A stretch of DNA of 64,000 nucleotides from Beaufortia kweichowensis (GCA_019155185.1 CM032797.1:14718659-14782658); one strand, 5' to 3'; numbered from the stretch's first letter, positions 45,601 to 60,129 are shown. The notes: generated from the sequence alone by a model not told the origin. Program-made: numbers and translations.

Positions 45601-46559
45601 TAAAAGGCGCTCCTTCACAATTTTGTTTGGAAAAAACCCATTGGTGTTTACATTACAACATGGTCACTTGCCTTTTCATTTACATCAGGTTTAACACATC
45701 CAAACACAAAATGTGTATTGTACTGCCCACTTGTAAAAGGGTTACAAAATACCAGCCTATCGAAGGTCTGAACCAGTTTCACATGGATCTCTTCAGCCCC
45801 CATTAAAGCCATTTTCCTCTTTCTCTCGTCTCTCCATAACCCCCACCAGCATTAACCCCTCCCTCCTCCTTCCCTCCAGTCACTCCACCATCACGTTTTC
45901 TGCTTGGTTATTGGAGCTGAACATGATTCAATCAGAGTTGCTGATGAAGAAAACATTTTTTATTGAAAAGGGAAAAGTGAAAACAAAGGAACGCAGTGAG
46001 TGAGAGGTGCCGCTGGAAAACAATAGCCCACATTCTAATCGAGGGATGCTGTGAGAGACTGCTGGGGTTTGCTAATCTCACAAATTTTATTTTATATTAC
46101 ATTTTAAATGAAAAAGGCCTTATGTTTCTGCTTTGCAATATGAAGTCTTACATATGCATTGAGACTTTATTGTCATTTTTTCTTGGCAGGGCAGACAAGA
46201 AAATGAATATGTAGTTTCCTGAGAAACCTTGGTGCAAACCTTGTGCAGCATGTAAAAATACACTGTTTAGCACAGCAGAACAGCACAATGTTACAGGTCA
46301 TAAATGAATACTGTAGACAACAAATACAGATTATATATACAGATTATATATGCTTTGTAATTAAAGAGTCTGGTACATGAATAGATTTCCTTTAGAATTT
46401 GTCTATTTTTCACTATTTGTTCATAAGATTATGACGATGGGGACCTAAAAAAGCTGTTCTTCTATACATATAATCTCTCTGTACCGCATTACGATCTAAT
46501 TCATAAAAGCCAATTTGTTAACTAATCTCTTTAGAGGTTATATGGGGGTAATATCACCA
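42659..46559. other. Gene-free stretch
   Basis: No supported gene. Overlapping frames on both strands at 44,181-44,519 come from a less AT-rich patch without splice or domain support. ATA/ATT microsatellite-like runs near 43,590. Confidence 0.5.
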
Positions 46560-47045
46560 TAAATATATTTGCTGAACAGTGAGATCTGAGAACACGAAGG
46601 GCAAGAAGTTACCAAGAATTCATCATCTACATTTCTTAATGAGGGGCATTAATAAATGAATGGAGGCAGCCGAGTTAAACAATCTCTGTATAATGATACG
46701 AAGAAGAAAGAGCTTTCTTGCATTCCCATTTGAAAAATTAAACCCTCGCTAAAATCGCTATTTTCCTTCAGGCGGCTCATTAAACGTGTTGCTGTCCACC
46801 TTGCTCGCTTTTTTAATCAACCTCCCCCTGTTACCCACTTTCAACAAAGAAGGGTGGATTTGAGAGGGTGCCATCAATGAGCGGCCCTCCCCTACAGCAA
46901 GGAGTTTCTGTGGATGAAGTGCCAAGGTAATTAAGACTCTTCTCGCAGCTCAGGCACTGCACAACACCACTGCAGACTTTAGTGGACTCTTCAGTCATCT
47001 CAGGAGAAGTGTTGCTGAAGTCAGAAGAACAAATTAATCATGGTC
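46560..47045. promoter_or_regulatory. Putative conserved noncoding element
   Basis: High-complexity stretch with TTCTTAATGAGGGGCATTAATAA, GGCGGCTCATTAAACG, CAAGGTAATTAAGACTC and AAATTAATCATGG: repeated homeodomain-type cores with no repeat or coding signal. Conservation not tested. Confidence 0.33.
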
Positions 47046-47698
47046 AATGTCAAAAAGAAAGTGCTAGAAACATCAGCCTTGCCAAAAATAGAGTCTTAAG
47101 TGTGTTTTATTTTATATACCAAAAATAAAAATGCAAAAAAATGCGATACCAAATGCAAAATGTTCACGTTAAACAGCAGTTAATTACTGTAAAGGAGGCA
47201 AAATGACTTTCTACATTTGCAGTAGCACAATTATAGCTCAGCTATTGCTTTTACAATAGCAAGTTGATAGTCGAGTGGTGTGACAAAATGCCACACGGCC
47301 ACATTAGTAAGTCTATATATCATTGTGCAGCAGAAGAGCAAGAATATCAAAAGCATGAGAATTTCTTTCTCTCTTGACTAACTGTGCGAAGTGCAATCCA
47401 TGAATTGGGTTCGATAAACTGGTTCACTGACATCCCACAAATACCAGCAATTTATATAATATATTTGTGGGAAAATAAATAATTAGTTTAACGTTGTTGT
47501 TTCTTGTTATGGCTTCTGTAAACAGATGGTAGCTTTGTTTATAGCCATTGGCAGCTTAAATGAAATGATAAGCAATTATTTAACAAATATAAGCAGCATG
47601 GCATACATAGAGCTTTTCTGAAGAACAAACATAGTGTCCTGTAATTCAACACTGAACTTAAAACAAACAAACAAAGGTGGAACACTTTAGTTATTTCA

Positions 47699-47890
47699 CT
47701 ATTTACTTTAATATTTCATAGTTGAATTCTAATCTAATCATGACAAACTATATACTGATGGAAAGGTCTAAGACTAAAGATAAATATTTGACAAATTTTC
47801 ATAAACATAAACAAATTTTTTTTAAATACCTAAAATAAAAAATAAATATCTAAAATGTTATGCTCAATATATGCAGTGACAGTTTTCAGG
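47699..47890. repeat. Dispersed repeat, copy 2
   Basis: Partner of the copy at 31,743-32,025, in the same orientation. Confidence 0.75.
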
Positions 47891-48231
47891 TTAAACTGAA
47901 TGAATTTTGGAAAAATCATAGAAATTCTTTAACATACATTATGTGAAATGCATTGCAAAGGGATACTTTACATGAAGAATCACTTGTATTTTAATGATAA
48001 AGCAAAAATTGTGCAACTGCAAGACTCTTAATTGCAGTAAAAGAAACGGGAGGCAGTCATGGGAGTCTTCAGCTTCTCTCCACACCATTTTTAACATTCA
48101 TTCACGCTGTATAGTGTACTGTGTACTTCACCTTCACAGGTAGCTGTAGACTCAACTCATGGTGTAGTCGAGCATGCAGGTGCAGCATGAGGGAGTTATA
48201 GCAATTAATTAAGCTTGGAACAGATGAACCC

Positions 48232-48254
48232 TGTGTGTGTGTGTGTGTGTGTGT
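48232..48254. repeat. TG microsatellite
   Basis: Perfect (TG)11 run. Confidence 0.95.
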
Positions 48255-49175
48255 ACAAATGTAAGTCTGTAAGAGAGTAAAGACACAGAGGTGTGAGCAG
48301 TAATTAATAGAGTCAGGTTTCTGCAGAGGTGTAATCACATGGACCTCTTTGCTTATGTACTGCCCACATGTACAGCCAATCATGATATCTGACGCTTGTA
48401 ACATTGAAACTCTGTGTTTATGATCTGCCGAACTTCTGATATCAGTTTGTGTTCACAGCATTAAACAGCAGTGCTAAAAGACAGCACACTGTAAAATGTT
48501 TTGTCACTAAACCTAAACACGTGCTTTATGTGGAAACAAGCAAACGCTCTTGTTGAGGTCAAAATATTATTTAATATGATTGACTTATTAAGTAATTTTA
48601 ATACGTTACTGCACTTTAAAAGCTACTGGTCAATCACACCAGCCAGCTGTCTGATATTTATCAATTATCACATTCAGGGATTAATGTTGGAGAGGAGGCT
48701 GATTGCTGTTATTGACTGGTATTTTGGGTCGTTTTCTCCACAGTATTTTTTATATATAAATAACCATTTGATGCTTTATTAATCGTGTTTTATAAAAATA
48801 TATATAAAAATAATTGACCAAAATTCCAAACTGTCAACAAGTTATCTTGCAGAGAACATATATAGTAAAGAGGATGATGAACAGTATGCTTAACAACAGA
48901 CAGGGTGTTACATTTGAGTTAAAATCTTGACATGCTCCATGATTCTAAATTTAATACAACACCAAAGCATTAAAAGTGACAAACCCTTTATTTATTTAGA
49001 AGTGGTGTGGAGGAAATTTCTCATAACACATGCTCACCCAAGGTACTTCATCTGTGCTATTTAAAAGTTTCATGTGATAAAATAATGATTAATAAAATAT
49101 TTATTCTCATATCAATATTTGTCCAATTATTTACTCATGAGGAAAGTACTGTAGATATCTAAAAAGCGAGTATGT

Positions 49176-49301
49176 GTACAGTCAGTTGCTCATTATCTCA
49201 GAATAAACCCTGACAGGGAGATATAAGACTCATCTGCTCTCTGTCAGGGTCCTGATCACCCTGTCGGGATTTATTTTGCAATAACAACCTGCTGACTGTA
49301 C
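49176..49301. mobile_element. MITE with GTACAGTCAG termini
   Basis: Begins GTACAGTCAGTTG and ends CTGCTGACTGTAC (inverted). Inner arms AGAATAAACCCTGACAGGG and CCCTGTCGGGATTTATTTTG are also inverted. Length 126 bp. Related to the fragment at 4,106-4,189. Confidence 0.85.
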
Positions 49302-51339
49302 GCTTTCTCTTACATATGTATTGTGTATATGCCTGCTGGGCAAAAAATAGATCAACAGAACAAAGAGTCTCTTTTGTTGCCCCATTGGACGCAATTTTTG
49401 TCTGACATTGTCTTGTGTAGGATTTAAGAAACAAATTTACATTAAAAATTCAGAGGCTGTGGAAACTTGAGATGCACCATGACAAAACAGAAACATTTAT
49501 TATTTACATTTATCACAGATAAACACTAGAATTAAATTTGAATTCAATATTTTTCATATTGTCATATTTCTCTTGATTAAAACTTCTCTCTCTATTTAGA
49601 AATCTGTCTATAAATTATATATCTTCATGTAAAGTTATTACTGTAAAAATAAGTACTTTTAAGTCAAATAAATAAGGAACATTTTTAGTTGAAAATAGTA
49701 AAAGTAATAAGCAACATTTTCATGTACTGCACTGAATATTGACACAATAAACAGGGAAAGAAAAACAAACATTTTACCCAAAACACTGTAACAAATTGTA
49801 CCTCAGAAAGCAGGTTTAGGTTTAGGATCCAAGTGCAATTTAATCATTTAAATGGGAAGCAAACAACAAAGCACAAACACAACGACTCAAGGAACACCAC
49901 AGCAAATTTGTAACAACAGGTTACAATAAAGACAAATGCACTAGACTTGACGAGACGAGAAAGACTCAAGTGAGAACAATAAAGACTGTTAAAGTGCAAG
50001 GACAAGCAGACATATAACAAACATATTTAAATACTGCTAAACACACTGATTAGATCAATCCATCGTAACCTTTTATGTCAGTTCTGTAGCCTTTTTTCCC
50101 CATATTCAAGGATCAATAGAACAGATATATTTTTACTTGGTTATAATAAGGTTGTCTGGTAAAACACCTGTTGGGATTATTACGGTGTATGACAGAAGGC
50201 ACTGAACAATATTTCACTCAGTGTGGGTGATGTAAAAAGTAAGATTATTGGCATATGAATGTGTGTTTCTTTCCCCGAAACTCCTCAGACAGATGTACAG
50301 ATGTGTCACATAACTTCTTGACATTTGTCTCAGGATGAGCTCCTGCGAGGTGAAGGTCCTCTGACTCCCTCATCCTCTCCCACCTCCCGCATCTCTCTCA
50401 GGCTTCAACAGAAGATATATGCAGATTTCACTTTATTTATGAAACAGAACAGGATCCAATTCAGCTTCAAAGCCGTTTGTCAGCACTCCTGTCTCATTCT
50501 CTCCTCTTTTCCCACATCTCAATGCAAAGCTCCAGAAACTTTCAGTGGGTAAACCACTACTATCATTTAACACAAATGTATGCAAAAAGTAAGTATTTGC
50601 CAATTAAAATAGCTTGTTTATACAACATTCATACTAAAGATCGCTTAGTTTCTCATGACACATTTTATGTTCTCAATTATTGCCAGAATATATGGCACTC
50701 TGCTCACTTTCAGGAAGTTTTTTTATTCAAATATGGTTTAGCAGTACAGCGCTCAGCATTGAGCTGTTGGCACTTACATCACTGGCCTTCTGCCACGCTG
50801 TCATCTTAAAAATGGCACACGGCCCCTAATTATGACACTTTTAAAAAATAATTTCTGCCAGGGATTTCACTGCTGTCAATTAAATCCATATTTAAAATGT
50901 ATGTTTAAAATAAACAGTAAATACAGCCAACTGTGCACTCTTTAGACAGGACTTCGATGCGATAGTTTATGTTCTGTACGAATCAATTCAGATTTTACCA
51001 TCATCACTCCAGGAAGCAGAACTGAAAGTTCTTCTGCATCAGCTGCTTTTTGGCATTTGTATGTAAAACAGAGTCTATAAATCTAGTGCACTAATATTTG
51101 CAGAAAGACACAAAACTACTATTCGTTACACTGGAGAATAGTTTTGAACCCACAGTTGTGAGATCTAATACTCAGATACATGTCATAATACTCAAAACAG
51201 TGAGCATAACATGTGACTACCTTGTTAGTGCGGCAAAAGCATCCCCGTTTGTAGAAATATGTTTAGGAGATGCTGTTAATTAACATCAGGACATTTTGTT
51301 ACCATTGATGGCTTAGAGAAAAATAATTACCCGCAGATC
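49302..51339. other. Gene-free stretch
   Basis: No supported gene. A Ser/Pro-containing frame at 50,325-50,552 follows an AG acceptor-like site but has no suitable donor and no recognised domain. Confidence 0.45.
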
Positions 51340-51600
51340 AATTTATGTGTCATTTCAATTAATAGGAGGTGCGGCAATAACTGGCTGACTGTATCTTTAC
51401 CCATATACTCCAATCCGGTTTAATTAAGAGAATGTGTTCGCCGCTGTTTCCAGTGTACGTCATGAATCACACATGAACATGACAAGGGCTTGACAGCCTG
51501 TGGCCTCTGCTGTGTTTAACATGGATTAATAGCCACCTAAGCACACGTGTCGTAAGGAACGCTGCAAATCAGATGTTGGACCGTTTGAGATGAGCGTTAA
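51340..51600. promoter_or_regulatory. Putative conserved noncoding element
   Basis: Complex sequence with TTTCAATTAATAGG, CCGGTTTAATTAAGAG, CATGGATTAATAGCC and an E-box CACGTG-like ACACGTGTCG. No repeat or coding signal; conservation not tested. Confidence 0.28.
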
Positions 51601-52840
51601 AATGACTGATGTCACCAAACCATTTCACACGGTACTGTAAAGTGCAAATGATATAGCGCGTGTCCTTTAAATAAACGAAAATGCTTACGGAAATAGTTAA
51701 TGATATCTCACATTGACAGCTGTCAACACTCAAATACTAAAAAAAATTGGGTCCGGAGTTTCTTAAGTGACAGTATAACACTTTGCAGTCTCCCAAGGTG
51801 TAAGACTCACTACCAAACATGAAGTACAGAGAGAATTTACTACCCTGGAGAATTTAACAGCAGTCACACATTATATTACGACAGCAGAGTGTGAATCTTC
51901 ACAGATACACACATTCACATGTGATTAAACTGTACACACACGTTGCATATGGTAGGTCAGCAGATATGGGAAAGTGATATTAGGTTTGTATCTTCTGTCC
52001 AGCTTAAGGAAATCATCTAAATCACAGCAGTCACAAAGGTTCAAATGTCAAGCTACAGATGATTCCACGGCATCAAGATGACATTTCACATGCAGTGACA
52101 TTTTTCTTGCATATCTACACAGCTAATCCCAGTTCAATTCTTTTTTGTTATCATTGCTTAATTTACACATTTTGTCTTGTTGATTAGTCCAAGCAGCACC
52201 GTCAATGATACTGTCCACATATCGCCTGACATCTTTGTAGTTTTTTGGTTTGCAATGTGTGGTCACAGATGTGAACCATGAAAAAATACTGATACCATGT
52301 CAGAATAGGGCATCTGTATATGCCCTATTTCCATATCTGATATATGGAAATACATTTCTCTCTATATATATCTTCATGTGTGGCTTATACAGATGTAAAA
52401 TGTCACATATTTTACAACAAAATTTGCTGTTTTCATATAGTGTTTCTATGTAACATAGGCAAAGGTATGATTCGGCGCCAAAGATGATTTTGGACCCTTC
52501 TGCTTATGTGATATTGTTTTCATTACCATAAAGCTAATATTAAACAACTTACACTGAAATGAAATAGCTCCAGAAGAAACCAAAGCAGCATCATCCGATA
52601 TGTGTCTCCCAGCAACAGCCACATAATCATCTTTTATTACAACGATAAGAAACATAAGAAGATCATTATAAAAACAATGATGTCTAAATGCAAATTAAAG
52701 CTTTATACACTCGTGACATAAAATGTCTGTTTGCTCTACATAACATTGACTCCGAAGCAACCGAAGCAACATAGGGAGCCAATGCTTTTAAAAAACATCA
52801 CATACAATAATCACAGTAGACAGCGTTAAAGAGTAACCAA
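51601..52840. other. Gene-free stretch
   Basis: AT-rich, nothing specific recognised. Confidence 0.5.
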
Positions 52841-52989
52841 TAATGTAGCTTCACAATGCCTCCGGGAGGGAAATGTCCTTCAGTGGAGTCACATGATCGA
52901 GTGACAAACCTTGACAAAGTTGCATCCAGCACCGGTAACTTTTATACGCTCGTTGCCAAACTCTGCGACTGTAACCTCGGAGACCACAC

Positions 52990-53780
52990 AGAGGGAAGGA
53001 AGCGGATACAAAAGGGTTGAAGTCGAACATCACAGACGGCGAATGCAATGAAATGTCTGCCTTGAAGCCGTGATGTTCTGTCAGAGAGCGACACATCTCT
53101 CTTTTCTCTGGCGTACCTCTAGCCTCTTCTGTTTTCTGCTTTTGCCGTATACCCCAGAGTGGGCTGTCCTTCAAACTTATCAACGGGCAGCACCGCTGTG
53201 AGCGAGGTAATTAAAAGTCAGCCGTATATCTGGGGAGAGATAAGTGCATCGCGAGCAATGTGTAAAATTGTGGGGTCGGGATAATGAGGGGTTGGGGACT
53301 GTTGGGCTGGTTTTAATCAGGGGGACATTCACAGCTAATTGGAGATGAGCTGAACTAGCTCATCCTGGAGAGACACATCAACATTCAGGAGCTCACTTTC
53401 CCTCAGGACGCACAGGGACGTCACCAGCCTCCTGCCCTTTCTTCTATCTTAATTGCCATATTGAGTTATGTTAATCATTTTCTTTTCTTGTTAAAAGGTA
53501 GTTTTTCCCAACTAATTCAAAGTTGGCAGATGCTGTGCTGGGTGTTGCAGACTTCCCGACCCAGTGAGAAAATATGGCTAATTTATCGCAGCCTCGGTGA
53601 CGGAGGCACAATAGCGCGGTAGCAAAGTCGGAGTCGATTGGCCCTAATGAGAAAGCCGAGGACAGATAATAAACAAAACTACAAAATGCAAATAACCAAC
53701 TCAGATCTTAGTCAATTAGTTACAAACGCACGGCTTTGGTTTTTCCTGTTATTTTTCTCTGCGTGGCAGTCCTGAGGTAA
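52990..53780. promoter_or_regulatory. Putative conserved noncoding element (longest candidate)
   Basis: About 0.8 kb of unusually high complexity and G/C content for this interval. It holds an octamer ATGCAAAT (53,686-53,693), TTAATTGCCATATTGAG, GGTTTTAATCAGGGGG and CAGCTAATTGGAG. No splice-flanked frame and no repeat family seen. The look is that of a developmental enhancer; inference from composition only. Confidence 0.35.
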
Positions 53781-56700
53781 ATCTTAGCAGGGATACAGCT
53801 GAAAAGGCACTTTTCTCCTCAATGTAAAACATACATACAGTGCCGTTATTACTCCAAATAACTTACGGTTTATTAGTTTTCTCCCTATTTCACAGATAAA
53901 TTAAACACCCCGCTGTAATTGTTCCCATGAATCACGAGTACTTGGACTCGTTGGAAGCGTGGAGGCCGGCATGAATGCACTCTTTCCTTGGCCAGAAGAC
54001 AGATCTTTGTGCGAGCTGAGGGAATATTCAGAGAGCTAACCGGGCGTCCATGATCAGTCTGCAGCTCACCTTGCCTGCGGCCTGACAAATAAACGTCACC
54101 CTTATTATTCTGACAAATGTCCTTTGTCATTTCTCTGACACGCGCTCGTTCTGCAGGCCAGGCACGATAGATAGCGTTTGAAAACATGTCGCTACGTGTC
54201 ACCCGTGTTTGGTTGTTAGGAACAAGATGGATTGACTCATGTGCTGTATAAATTAATCCGGTATGCAAATAGAAGGGACTCTCTGGCGGTCACATTAAAT
54301 GAAGTGTAAGGGGCACTCTTTGAGTTAATACCGACACCTATCGGCAAGGATGATGAGCATTTTTTTTCTGGGTTTTTCTCTCTTATGCTACACGTTTTTG
54401 TAAAATTACTATTTTTAGATACTGCATTGCACTGTAGTTTGACTGAAGTGACCCTTAAAAACTGTATTTTACATACATACTTTCCAGACATACTACATAC
54501 ACCATGTTTGCATTGTCACCTGTACGTTTGTTGTCTTATGACATTACAACTGTAAATACTTTACTTTACTTTTCTTGCATACTGTTTTATAGACTGTGGA
54601 TCATTTAAATGTGGGAGTCGCAGAGCTTTGACAAAATTAGTGCTGCCTTCAAGTTCACTTCATTTTCTTGTCAGTTGTTGTTGACTTTAATTTGTCAGAA
54701 AAAAATAGCTTTTTACATAATAGATCACATTATGTCACTGTGTAACAACTTGGCCAAGTTGACTACTTGGAAATATGGAAATGTTTGAACATTTTTTATT
54801 CCTATTTATATTGTTCTTATTCTGTTATTCTGTCTGGTGGGTTGCACACATGTTGTTGTTGTTATGTACTTGTATGATGCTATGTACTTTTTTCTGCTTT
54901 TTCTCTTGTACCTTTTTTCTCAAAAGCACTATTCATTTCACTATGTGTAATGCTTTTTCTGTTAGGAAAACTAAAATATATGAATTAAATAAAATAAATA
55001 AAGACTAACAGTGCTGCATTTGTGTCATTTTAAAATTCGACTTGTTTTTCATTAACAGTACAAATGGCTGTATGGGATGTTTTATGTCTGATCCAGTTAC
55101 GTCAAAGAAAAAAACCAACTCGCTGTGCCAAGTGAAGCAGGTAAACAGTAATTCTCTTTGGCAAAAAGAAAGGAAAGGTCATTAGATAAAACCGACAAAC
55201 GTTCCACTCTGGTCCCCAGACTCGTGTGTTTTGTGGCTCGAGTCTCCTGAGCAGATTATTTAAACTCACTGTACTGCATTGATGTTTAATTTCCTCTCAT
55301 TAGAACCATCTCTATGTCTACCCGCTGCACTGTTTTATTTGACTGCAGGCAGTGTTTGATTGGAAAGAGTGTCTTGCCAAAATTGCCATTCATTAGTAAA
55401 CAAACTATTTACCCTGAGCACATAAAAGACACCACTTAAAACCACAGCCGATGGCATGAATCAAAATCCGATAGGGCAGATCTATCAAAAGCGCACTGGC
55501 TTCCTTTAATCAGTGGTGTTTTCAGTGTGAAAGCAATCAAGCCTTTACACACTTCACCACTGGTAATTAAAATAAACAGACTGCACACAAACACAACCAC
55601 TGACAGGAACGCCGGGACAGCTGAGCTCTGCCTAAACGCGCACGAGCGCTCAGTGCCTTTTTCTTATAAAGCTAAATGATGTGTTTTTCTGCAGATTGTA
55701 TTACTTTTTTTAGGCATTAAATGTAAACAGGCATTAAAGGTCTGCAGATTTTTCTACTCAGGTCAGCTGTTTTTGACCTGGGCTGTGAGAAACTGACATG
55801 ATTTAACATGCCACATTTAAAAATGATAAATGCACCGACCTGAACTCACACTACTCTAAATTGCCCAGAATAATATTTCAAGACTTTTGTGAAGGCTTTA
55901 AACAAATGCCTTGTTGTTTTGACTGCACTCAATTTTGGTTGAAAAATATTTTTCACAAACTACAGCAATCAGCAACGTTGCGCTATAGGGCCGGAAACAA
56001 CCGTTTTAGTAAAGCATTGGTCAAAAAACAGAACCTGTCATGTAACCTTCCAGTCAACGCTGATTTAATTCCTGTTCCATCAACCGCACGCAGGAAGCAG
56101 ACTGACAATCAAAATTAGATTCAGACCTACTTGTAAAGTCAACATCGGTTTTCACTATCTACCAATGTTTTATTTATTTTTTCTGCCATTTGTCAGGAGA
56201 ACAATGAGAATGCTGAAGGAGTCAATGACTGGAGACAGTCCGTTTATATCAACCCAAGTTACTTTATATGGCTTGGACACCTCAGTCCAGGAACATGCTC
56301 AGTCTTAAACAACTCGTTGATTTCTGTTGATTCGGAGCAACATTACTGCAGGTCAAATGTGTCTTGCTCTATTAACCCGAGAGTCGGGCGTTCATTTCTC
56401 TGAAAATCCGTTAAGTAACAGTTCAGTGATTTCGAGCGTCTCTCTTTCTCTGCTCCAAGAATCTGTCATGTCTGAGCCAATAGAAGCTTGCAACTCTTTA
56501 TTTCGAGCGTGAGTAAAGTGATTTCAAGGGAGTTTCTGTGAAAATCCACAGTCTATTTTGTACTAGATTAATCCAGTAGAGTTAAAAAAATGCTGCAGTA
56601 TTATTTATGCAGCAGTTAGTTGCAATACTCTGATCTGAATGGACAATTTCTCACATTTCATCACAAGAGTGGTGATATTTAGCATGACTAACAGCAAATG

Positions 56701-58939
56701 CATACTTTAAATGCACTGCAAGTCGCTTTGGATAAAACTGTCTATCAAATGCATTAATGTAAATATACATTTTGAGAATTAGATATTGGAAAAATGCTGG
56801 GTAATGCTGATACACACATTACTTTTAAACGCAATTTTGATTGGTAGCAACGGTCAGATGTCAGAACCCCATGGCAATGACAACCCTGCTGATATTCACT
56901 ACAACAGCACTTTTGCTTGTGTGATACTGCCTTAATTTAATTATAATACGTACAATGAAACTCCCTTAGAGGAAAATTATATGGGTTCATCGCAAAGAGA
57001 GTGTAAATATGCATATTGCGTGATTGCAGACTACCCTTAATGAATGACAGCCATCCTGACCCCTTATAAAATTGCAAAGCATCCCTTCTAATTTATTTCA
57101 CTGTCTCCAAGAATTTACAGGTCAATTTGGACTTTAGTGTCATGTAACTGAATTAGACTCAATAATGATTAATTAACAGACATTACACAAGGATGAGAAC
57201 TTCATTATTCTAATGCTGCCTAAACATCACCTATTACTTGCAAATGACATCATTAATCTTTCATGAACATGCTATGGGAGTTTCCGAAAGGGCATCATTG
57301 ACATTTACAAAGATTCCTCCAGGAATTACTGGGGTGCAGGAGTTTAGATTTGGATGTGAATTTAAATTTGCTCATACATACCGTCCCAATTATTGTGAAA
57401 TATTCTGTGTTTCAGTTCTCTAAATAAGCTTATTTATCATTTATAATCTTACAGATAAATCTCCTTACCACAAAACACAGCAGTGTTAAAACCACCAGGA
57501 GGTTTGTGCTTACTTATATGTTGTTATGTTTTTTTTATTATGTATAAAGAACAGGCTAGATTGTTATGATGTCAAAGGGTTAATTACACAAGAATGTAGA
57601 AATATATAAACGAGTACACAGCAACAATTAGCACAACAGTCTTACTGTTTTAGCACTGCGGTTAATGACACGTGGGAATAATGTACAGGACAGATCCTAA
57701 TAAGGTGGGTGTTGAGTAAATTCCTGTGTGATTAAACGTCAATCATCGTCTCTCATGATGCAGACAGATATAACAAGTAAAGACATTTATTGGTAAAATT
57801 CGCAAGGGGTTTTGAAAATTGTATGACAATATGTTTTGTCTGACGTTTTCTATTTTTTGTCTTGATCATAACATTGTAAGCATGAAAACAAGAAAGCTAT
57901 CAAAACACAAAGTAAATTTCATATCCTTAAAAAATAACTTTATATGAAGTATTTCTAATATATCATTTTTAAAAAGTTTTCAAGCAATTGGTAAGAACCA
58001 ATTTCTGAATTATGACGAGTTCAGACTACACAATATCGGCTTGATTATGCCACTGTTTGTTTGACGCGGGATATGATGATTCATAGATGACAATGGGCAT
58101 TGGGACGCAAGACTCAATGAATTTATTATGTCTAGTGTGTCATTGTCGACAATCTGTTTCTGCTATGACAGAAAGACAAGCTCACACTTTTTCTGTCCTC
58201 CACAACAGTTTATGTCACATCTGTAAAATTGACCAATAGGAGCAGCCTGTCCATACACAGCTTTTAAACATATGCAAAACAAAAGAGAGACACTGATATT
58301 GGCGCTATAGGTGGAATTATGCAATGAAAGAAAGGCTTTACTTCAGCTTTTCTGATGACAGAGAGAAACAGATAAATGCTCCGAATGATAACGGAGACGC
58401 TTCAGCAACCTTATGAGTGCTGGAATTAGCATTAAGCTAGCAACTGATGCATTATATTCTATAATTATTTTTTGTTTACGCTCTTGTTTTTGGAAGTCAG
58501 TCACTAGTTCTGCCTTCTCAATGCCATCATGTGCATTACTGAAGTGTGAAGTTGCATTTGACTTTACGGCAGCACTGTGACATATTTCTGAGTAATATAG
58601 AAGAAAATAAAAGATGTGGCTTGTTTTTCTCCACTGCAAATTGATTTGATCTAGAAAGTTCAGAAACGGGACAGGTTAACGGATTTTTTCAAACTGACAA
58701 CATCATCATTTTGGATACAAAAAGTACATTTCAAGATTTTCTTTAAAGATTTTAAAAAAGATTGTAGATTGACTTTGTTCACCACAAACAATTGATTTCA
58801 TGTTGACTTTAAAGATGGCAAGTGGTAATTGGTTGGGAAGCAACATGTATGTAGTCTGACATGTTTCTGATCAAGAATTTAGGAGTATCTGACAACAGAA
58901 CTATTGTGCAGTCTGGCATTACTGTGAATTTCTGCAATC
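53781..58939. other. Gene-free stretch
   Basis: No supported coding exon on either strand. Positions 53,900-54,260 and 55,190-55,680 are more complex than average and could be regulatory; the remainder is AT-rich without structure. Confidence 0.45.
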
Positions 58940-59330
58940 TGCACACCTCATTTCAGTTTGTCAGTGCGCTGCCCATTGCAAGTGTACTGGCTATAATCAG
59001 CATTGTGTGAAACCAGAGGAGGCCTGCTGGTGTTAGCCCTGAGTCCTGTCCCCCATGGCTGAGGAAACTGCCGGGGAGGCTTCATTAGCATGTTGATTGC
59101 ATAGCACAGAACAGTGGTTAAGCAGCTACTGAGCCATAATGAAACCAGGTTATGATGAAGGCACCGCACCGCCCAGTCCAGAGCTGATCCACAGATCTGC
59201 TGACCTGCTCTGTTAAACCTTATCAAACACACGTCCACAAGTTATCAACTCTCCCATCATTCCCTTAATTACTATACGCTGTCGAGTAACCGCTCTCCCT
59301 CGCGTTGCTTCTGCTAGCTGTCACGCTTGG
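58940..59330. promoter_or_regulatory. Possible conserved noncoding element
   Basis: High-complexity stretch with TTCATTAGCATGTTGATTGC and CTTAATTACTATACGC cores and no repeat family. A 96-codon minus-strand frame here lacks start context, splice sites and domain. Confidence 0.27.
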
Positions 59331-60129
59331 AAAAGTCAAACTGTATAAAATATCGTGCTTCTTTTGAAGCCAAGTAACATTAATGCAATGTGGATTATCT
59401 GAGATGTCGAAAAAGCAATTGTTGGCACATCAAAACGAGACATGATAAGAAGTAACTGTGACACGCTTTGTTTATTTACACTTGCCTCAGCCAGATTATT
59501 TGTTCTGACACATCTTTGCCAAGAGAGAGACGTATATTAAAAAGGGCAAAAAATAGTAAAAACCTTTGAAAAGGTGAGACAAGTCACCAGGATAAGTTGT
59601 AAATGACTATAATCACACTTCTGATAGCTGACGGCTTCTTGGCAGGGGATTCGTATTAAAAGAATACACAGACTTTTGTTTTATAGTCACTGTAATGCCA
59701 GGAAACATCACAAATCCATCAATCAGACTTGAACAGGTCAACCATAAAAATCACTGATACTTCCCCCCAAAATTAATACCCCCAAGTCATGAATATTAAT
59801 AAAAAATAACAAATTAGATTTAAAAAACGAACAATAGAAGAAAAATGATATTGTTATTTTCTGGATTTTAACTTAAACTAGAGACCATTAACATGCCTCA
59901 CAATTTGATACAGCAATTCTCTTTTATTTAAACAGATCACAGGACCTCAGTTGAATACTTGATAGAATGAAACACTGTAATTCAGTGTAACATAGCAACA
60001 GAAGCAGGACCACTTCTGAAAAATAGAAAAATAGGTGTAAAGCAGTGGTTTACTTAAGAGAGGTCATGTGAAATGCATAATCTTTTGTCATCCTAATCAG
60101 CATTCGGTTCTAAATTTCATTGTTTATAT

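Noticed and set aside
50325..50552. Ser/Pro-rich frame after a TTTGTCTCAG acceptor-like site
   Set aside because: The peptide looks exon-like at first, but no GT donor follows in a sensible place and no partner exons were found.
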